DNA of 44,529 bases, taken from Candidatus Kaiserbacteria bacterium RIFCSPLOWO2_12_FULL_50_10. GTDB lineage: Bacteria > Patescibacteriota > Minisyncoccia > Phycocordibacterales > UBA918. This document shows, in pieces, positions 41,025 through 44,529 of the stretch; position 1 is the stretch's first letter; each line of letters starts with the position of its first letter. The notes below the pieces were generated by a model, which saw only the letters and a list, made by a program, of their open reading frames with translations, had not been told where the DNA came from and did not search any database. Both the position numbers and the translations under genes were made by a program. The DNA lies in the NCBI GenBank assembly GCA_001783515.1, contig MFMN01000002.1, forward strand, positions 1 through 44,529, written 5' to 3'.

Positions 41025-41486
41025 TTAACGAACCTCAACGATGGTGTATTCTTGGATGCCGTTTGGACTCTCGAATGAGACCGTGCTTCCCTTTTCTTTT
41101 TCAAGGAGTGCTTCACCGAGCGGTGCGTGGAAGGAGATTTTACCTTCATGAATGTTTGATTCCTCTGAACCAACAACGGTGTAGGTGACGGTCGTACGTG
41201 CCCCTTTCTTTTTGATTTCTACGACAGAACCGATGGTGACGATACCTGTTTTCTTGGTATGGGTGACAACTTTTGCGGTCTTCACCACCTGCTCAAGGTG
41301 CTTGATACGGTCTTCAACCTCAGCCTGCTCGTCGCGTGCCTGATGGTATTCTGCGTTCTCAGAAAGGTCGCCGAGCGCACGTGCTGCCTCGAGCTTCTCT
41401 GCAACTTCGCGACGCTTCAATGTCTTCAGCCCGTCGAGTTCAATTTTAAGCTCCTCGAGCTTCTCCTTTGTAATGAATTCTTGCAT
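41025..41486 (-). CDS. greA: Transcription elongation factor GreA
   Basis: A 153-aa Gre factor, which enters the RNA polymerase secondary channel and stimulates cleavage of backtracked RNA. The N-terminal coiled coil has the catalytic acidic tip ALGDLSENAEYHQARDEQ, and the C-terminal FKBP-like domain is complete (NIHEGKISFHAPLGEALLEKEKGSTV). The start is fixed by TATACT 6 nt upstream with TTGCGC 16 nt before it. Confidence 0.97.
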   Translation of the reverse strand: MQEFITKEKLEELKIELDGLKTLKRREVAEKLEAARALGDLSENAEYHQARDEQAEVEDRIKHLEQVVKTAKVVTHTKKTGIVTIGSVVEIKKKGARTTVTYTVVGSEESNIHEGKISFHAPLGEALLEKEKGSTVSFESPNGIQEYTIVEVR

Positions 41487-41492
41487 GCACGC

Positions 41493-41498
41493 AGTATA
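41493..41498 (-). promoter_or_regulatory. -10 box TATACT of greA
   Basis: TTGCGC, 16 nt, TATACT, 6 nt, ATG at 41486. Confidence 0.7.
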
Positions 41499-41529
41499 CG
41501 CAAAATTAAGCCTGGCGCAAGCACGAAAA

Positions 41530-41546
41530 AAAGCGTATTACGCTTT
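41530..41546 (-). terminator. rpmF terminator overlapping the stop codon
   Basis: On the minus strand AAAGCG pairs with CGCTTT, and the 5-nt loop TAATA contains the rpmF stop TAA. A T-run follows, so ribosome release and terminator folding are coupled in space. Confidence 0.6.
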
Positions 41547-41945
41547 GTCTTCTGTCTTCTTTGCGCGAGTCTTCTTTGGCTTTTCTTCCGCAGATTCGTC
41601 TTTCTTTGCAACCTTTTTTGCAGCAGCCTTCTTTGGCTTGCTTTCCACTGCCACTTCTTCTGCATGCTCATGTGCATGATCGTGACCCTCATGATCATGT
41701 GCTTCGAGGGCTTCAGGCGTCTTCTTTGCGTCCTTGCGTGCAGTGATGCGCGCATTGCGTGAAGCGTGGGCAACTGTGAGGTCGAGCACCATGCGTCCCT
41801 TGTAGAAACCACATGCAGGGCACATGTGATGAGGCTTGTGAGCCGCGCCGCAATTCTTACACGTGGTCAAAGCTACCGCTTCAAGCGCGTGATGAGATCG
41901 GCGATTCGCGGTGTGGGCGCGAGTATGTCGCATTCGTACTACCAT
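41538..41945 (-). CDS. rpmF: 50S ribosomal protein L32 with long His/Lys tail
   Basis: The first 55 residues are a divergent L32: basic start MVVRMRHTRAHTANRRSHH, and zinc-binding pairs CKNCG and CPACGFYKGR. L32 normally ends there (about 57-60 aa). Here 80 more residues follow: a His-rich stretch (AHDHEGHDHAHEHAEE) and a Lys/Ala/Glu low-complexity tail (KPKKAAAKKVAKKD). The tail may bind metal or RNA. This function is inferred. A longer start (GTG, three codons upstream) is possible, but the ATG fits the family. Confidence 0.88.
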   Translation of the reverse strand: MVVRMRHTRAHTANRRSHHALEAVALTTCKNCGAAHKPHHMCPACGFYKGRMVLDLTVAHASRNARITARKDAKKTPEALEAHDHEGHDHAHEHAEEVAVESKPKKAAAKKVAKKDESAEEKPKKTRAKKTEDKA

Positions 41946-41973
41946 AGTGGGCACACTTTACCATAGGCATAAA

Positions 41974-41996
41974 AAAATGCAACACTGTTGCATTTT
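41974..41996 (-). terminator. Terminator after the small-membrane-protein block
   Basis: AAAATGCAACA pairs with TGTTGCATTTT, with A/T runs on both sides. It ends the transcript from 43.4 kb. Confidence 0.75.
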
Positions 41997-42016
41997 AAGG
42001 ACATCCGGACAAAAAC

Positions 42017-42298
42017 CTACGGGGTGAGTGTTAGTCCGAAGGCTCCCGCGGCAATGCTGAGGATGGCGCGAGCAGAGACCATAATAACGAAGCCGATAAT
42101 GCTCCACATTATGAGATCCTTCGCAGCGTTGTAGTCTGCGCCGCCACGAGATGCCTGCACATACTTGAAGACGCCCCAGGCAAAAACAACAACCGCCACA
42201 CCCATGAGGAGTGTGATGGTTGGAAAAATAACGGCGTCGTTGAGCCTTGCAATAATTGCCTGCGCAGCACCAACGGGTGTAGACCCAGATCCCGCCAT
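42017..42298 (-). CDS. Small two-helix membrane protein (TrbC/VirB2-like)
   Basis: A 93-aa protein with two hydrophobic helices (ITLLMGVAVVVFAWGVFKYV, MWSIIGFVIMVSARAILSI) and a short basic hinge. This is the layout of VirB2/TrbC pilins, in which two helices are joined by a tight basic loop. It is last in a set of four such genes. It lies 7 bp after its neighbour, in the same operon. Whether it forms a pilus or is a membrane complex component is unknown. Confidence 0.68.
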   Translation of the reverse strand: MAGSGSTPVGAAQAIIARLNDAVIFPTITLLMGVAVVVFAWGVFKYVQASRGGADYNAAKDLIMWSIIGFVIMVSARAILSIAAGAFGLTLTP

Positions 42299-42305
42299 AG
42301 AGAGA

Positions 42306-42683
42306 CTAGTTTACGTTAATGGTTGGAACCTTTGGTACGTTCTGTACGCCAGTATCAGTAAGTCCGAGTCCGCCAGAGATGAAGTTTACAAGACCCCAGA
42401 ACGAAAGGATAACAACGGCACCGATAACTGAGTTCAAGATGAGGCTTCCTCCCTTCTTTTTTGCGTCAGCATCATTTGCACCCTTAACCCACACCTGGTA
42501 CACACCCCATGCAAAGGTGAGGAATATTACTGCAAAAAGTACTGGCACCAGGACGCCGTTCACAAAGTTAAGGAATAGTGCGGCGTAGCCTTCTCCTGCC
42601 TTCACAAGACCTGTTCCTGGAAGCGTTGCAGCAAGTGCGAATGCGGGTGTAAAACCTGCGAGTGTTGCGATTGTTTTTTTCAT
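42306..42683 (-). CDS. Small membrane protein with signal peptide (TrbC/VirB2-like)
   Basis: A 125-aa protein: signal peptide (MKKTIATLAGFTPAFALAA) and two transmembrane helices (VLVPVLFAVIFLTFAWGVYQVW, ILNSVIGAVVILSFWGLVNFI) separated by a basic hinge (KGANDADAKKKGG), with an acidic-free C-terminus. It resembles VirB2-type pilins more than its neighbours. A perfect TATAAT lies 7 nt before the ATG, so it has its own leaderless-type promoter within the block. Confidence 0.72.
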   Translation of the reverse strand: MKKTIATLAGFTPAFALAATLPGTGLVKAGEGYAALFLNFVNGVLVPVLFAVIFLTFAWGVYQVWVKGANDADAKKKGGSLILNSVIGAVVILSFWGLVNFISGGLGLTDTGVQNVPKVPTINVN

Positions 42684-42690
42684 ATCAAAT

Positions 42691-42696
42691 ATTATA
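42691..42696 (-). promoter_or_regulatory. -10 box TATAAT of the 42.3-42.7 kb gene
   Basis: TATAAT, 7 nt, ATG at 42683. Same geometry as the TATACT boxes but with the full consensus. Confidence 0.65.
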
Positions 42697-42755
42697 GAAT
42701 ATCCACCAGTATACGCTTCTTCAAAAAGGTACACAAGAGCACATCTGTGGATAAC

Positions 42756-43064
42756 TTAGCCAAGGAGTAGACTTCGGACAAATGCAACGAGGCCCCAGAG
42801 ACTACCGAGAATTACGAGTCCGAGAAGCCCCGCGAGAAGCGTAGACTTTCCTGAGGAAACTGCCTTGGGGTCGTCGCCGTGGAGCGCCCAGCTTTGCACG
42901 ACCACCCATGCAACGTAGAAAAATATTATCCAGAAGATAACAGCGACCGTTGCCTGCAAAATACTCGCGGCTTTCGCGACGAGTTGTTTATAGGTTGGCG
43001 CTGCCGCAGCAAGCGCGAGTGTCGGCATTCCTGCAAGGAGGAGGGTAATGATGCGTGCGTACAT
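42756..43064 (-). CDS. Small membrane protein (TrbC/VirB2-like)
   Basis: A 102-aa protein: signal peptide (MYARIITLLLAGMPTLALAA), two helices (ILQATVAVIFWIIFFYVAWVVV, LLAGLLGLVILGSLWGLVAFV), and a hinge with Lys/Ser. The layout is the same as that of the flanking genes. Its ATG lies 4 nt after the stop of the upstream gene, so they are translationally coupled. Confidence 0.7.
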   Translation of the reverse strand: MYARIITLLLAGMPTLALAAAAPTYKQLVAKAASILQATVAVIFWIIFFYVAWVVVQSWALHGDDPKAVSSGKSTLLAGLLGLVILGSLWGLVAFVRSLLLG

Positions 43065-43068
43065 ATAC

Positions 43069-43407
43069 TTAAAATGCTTTGATAGTTGCCTGAATAATTT
43101 CGAGTATCACCTTCGCACCAAAGATAACGAGCGTTCCAACGAGCACATTGAGGAAGCGCTTCTTCGCTGCGGTGAGCTCGCCTGCATTTCCCCGCGCCAT
43201 AACCATCTGAAATCCTGTCCACATCATAAAGAGAACAACGATCGGGAGCGCAAAAGTAAGCATGACATCAATAATAGCAAGCAGAAACCCTTCGACCGAA
43301 TCGACCTTGAGTGGATTGATGAGCGCGCCTGTTGTCTGTGCAGCTGCTCCATACGCGACAGGCGCAAGGAGGAGACTCCCGATCACTGTGTATAAAAATG
43401 TTTTCAT
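43069..43407 (-). CDS. Small membrane protein (TrbC/VirB2-like)
   Basis: A 112-aa protein: signal peptide (MKTFLYTVIGSLLLAPVAYGAAAQ), then two helices (LLAIIDVMLTFALPIVVLFMMW, FLNVLVGTLVIFGAKVILEII) with a basic hinge (ELTAAKKR). It is the first of the four similar genes, lying 27 bp downstream of the solute-binding protein gene. The tandem set probably arose by duplication, although sequence identity between them is low. Confidence 0.72.
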   Translation of the reverse strand: MKTFLYTVIGSLLLAPVAYGAAAQTTGALINPLKVDSVEGFLLAIIDVMLTFALPIVVLFMMWTGFQMVMARGNAGELTAAKKRFLNVLVGTLVIFGAKVILEIIQATIKAF

Positions 43408-43434
43408 AATTATTAGTGTTAATTTTAGGATAAA

Positions 43435-44529
43435 TTAGAAAAGATTACGTATGCGCTGCATGGCGTTGGTAACTGCGCTCCCAGCTTGCGCGCGTCCTGC
43501 GATGATGCTTTCAAACATCTCACGAACGACAACATTCGTTTCCGCAGGTTTCGGATCAAGCCAGGTGCGCGCAATAATAGCAGCGCTGTAGCGCACGCTC
43601 TCGACAGGGTCAGCGGGGAGTGTTGCGAGCACGCTGCGGTGTGCTGGCGCCATGCCAAGGAGCGATGTCATTTGTTCGATTGCACCTGCTGCGGCAAGGG
43701 TTTGTGCGACAAAGAGCGAGCCCGCAGCATTTTTGGCATTGCGCGGCACCGCAAATGCATAATAGGTGCCGTAGCCGCGCTTCACGTTCGCGCTAGCGTT
43801 TTGTGGTATCGGTGCGACATCAAAATTGAGATTCGGGTTTCGTGCGCGAAGTGCGGCGTAATCGCTTGCAAAACCAATACGCATCGCAAGACGGCTCGCA
43901 CTAAAGAGACTCACGTCGTCAGGAAGCGTGCGGTTCCAGGTATAGTAGACGCTCTGTGGATTTGCAAAGTCGGTAAAGAACTGCGCTGCGGCAACGCCGG
44001 GGATAGTTTGGCTGGTAGTTTCTTGATCTGCAAAGGTGACGCGATATTGGCCATTTTCCTCACGCACCATATCGCTGCCGGCCTGGATAGCGAACAATGC
44101 AAAGAGTTGCTTTGCGGCAGCAATATTCACATGCTCGCCGAACGCGATAGCTGCTTGTGCAATATCGGTTCCTTTTGCAACACGCAGACGGTCAACATAG
44201 GTGCGCAATAAATCCTCATACGTGGTTGGCGGCAGGGTAAGATTGGCCGTTGCAAAAAGGTCGCGATTCCAATAGAGGACGAGCGGGTCGACCGCAAACG
44301 GAATGCCGTACACGCCGTCGCTCCGCATAAAGACTTCCGCACCATCAATATACGTATCCTTAAAGGTACGCTGCGGGAACGAGGTATACGGAATAGCGTA
44401 GAGGCGCGGCATAAATGAGTACAGTGTCTCATTTGAAATCACCAGAAGGTCTGGCGGCGTGCCGTCGGCAATGGCTTCGAGAAGCTCACGGTCAATCGTT
44501 GCGGCATCTTTGCGCACATAGGTGACTGC
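43435..44529 (-). CDS. Extracellular solute-binding protein, C-terminal part (partial)
   Basis: At least 365 residues of a family 1 solute-binding protein (sugar-type, MalE-like fold) are visible. The frame stays open to the window end, so the N-terminus with its signal peptide is missing. Family features include GTPPDLLVISNETLYSF near the start, GVYGIPFAVDPLVLYWNRDLF (the conserved xxGKxYGxP...LxYNKxLF-type segment), and the C-terminal lobe ARTWLDPKPAETNVVVREMFESIIAG. It is probably the binding component of an ABC importer. No permease genes are visible. The following four genes encode small membrane proteins. Confidence 0.88.
   Translation of the reverse strand, partial: AVTYVRKDAATIDRELLEAIADGTPPDLLVISNETLYSFMPRLYAIPYTSFPQRTFKDTYIDGAEVFMRSDGVYGIPFAVDPLVLYWNRDLFATANLTLPPTTYEDLLRTYVDRLRVAKGTDIAQAAIAFGEHVNIAAAKQLFALFAIQAGSDMVREENGQYRVTFADQETTSQTIPGVAAAQFFTDFANPQSVYYTWNRTLPDDVSLFSASRLAMRIGFASDYAALRARNPNLNFDVAPIPQNASANVKRGYGTYYAFAVPRNAKNAAGSLFVAQTLAAAGAIEQMTSLLGMAPAHRSVLATLPADPVESVRYSAAIIARTWLDPKPAETNVVVREMFESIIAGRAQAGSAVTNAMQRIRNLF

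Overview
The window looks like a piece of a small-genome Candidate Phyla Radiation (Patescibacteria, Parcubacteria-like) chromosome. This is an inference from gene content. The supporting signs are: a type IV pilus block with a baseplate-J-like membrane protein of the kind seen in these genomes; a run of very small TrbC/VirB2-like membrane proteins; a divergent L32 and EF-P; a very short EF-Ts; a 23S rRNA gene with an insertion in the universally conserved H69-H71 region; and almost no biosynthetic genes. No 16S rRNA or tRNA gene was found.

Layout. 1-9.8 kb (mostly minus): rpsL-rpsG, malic enzyme, a VanX-type dipeptidase, a PIN-PhoH ATPase, a large secreted subtilase with a peptidoglycan-binding domain, dnaJ and a small unknown gene. 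9.8-13.3 kb: lepA, a divergent thioredoxin-like/DsbB pair, and a TrpR-family gene bracketed by identical-core palindromes. 13.3-17.9 kb: repeats, 5S and 23S rRNA (minus) with a strong promoter of their own and long processing stems, but no 16S. 17.9-22.7 kb: small unknown genes between repeats and twin terminators, rpsB-tsf, a glutamine amidotransferase, and rplY. 23-27.9 kb: type IV pilus genes (PilN/PilO/PilP-like, PilB, baseplate-J-like). 28-31.2 kb: a DUF1704 metallopeptidase, a RimB-like retropepsin and an ATP-grasp ligase, a possible peptide-tagging set. 31.2-36.1 kb: efp, an unknown gene, dCTP deaminase, cysS and an acyltransferase-like gene. 36.1-41.5 kb: an orphan histidine kinase, tatD, a T-box riboswitch with thrS, and greA. 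41.5-44.5 kb: rpmF, four small membrane proteins and the end of an extracellular solute-binding protein.

The strongest genome-level signal is promoter architecture. At least ten genes have an exact TATACT box 6-8 nt upstream of the ATG, which predicts leaderless mRNAs. A second group of genes has classical AGGAG Shine-Dalgarno sequences. Other points of note are the T-box before a ThrRS that lacks its TGS domain, three palindromes with one core but unrelated perfectly paired arms around the TrpR-like gene, a 132-bp miniature inverted-repeat element in two copies, 5S rRNA tail fragments, and a 215-nt intron-like insertion in 23S rRNA.

All functional names come from reading motifs in the translations. 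No database search was run.
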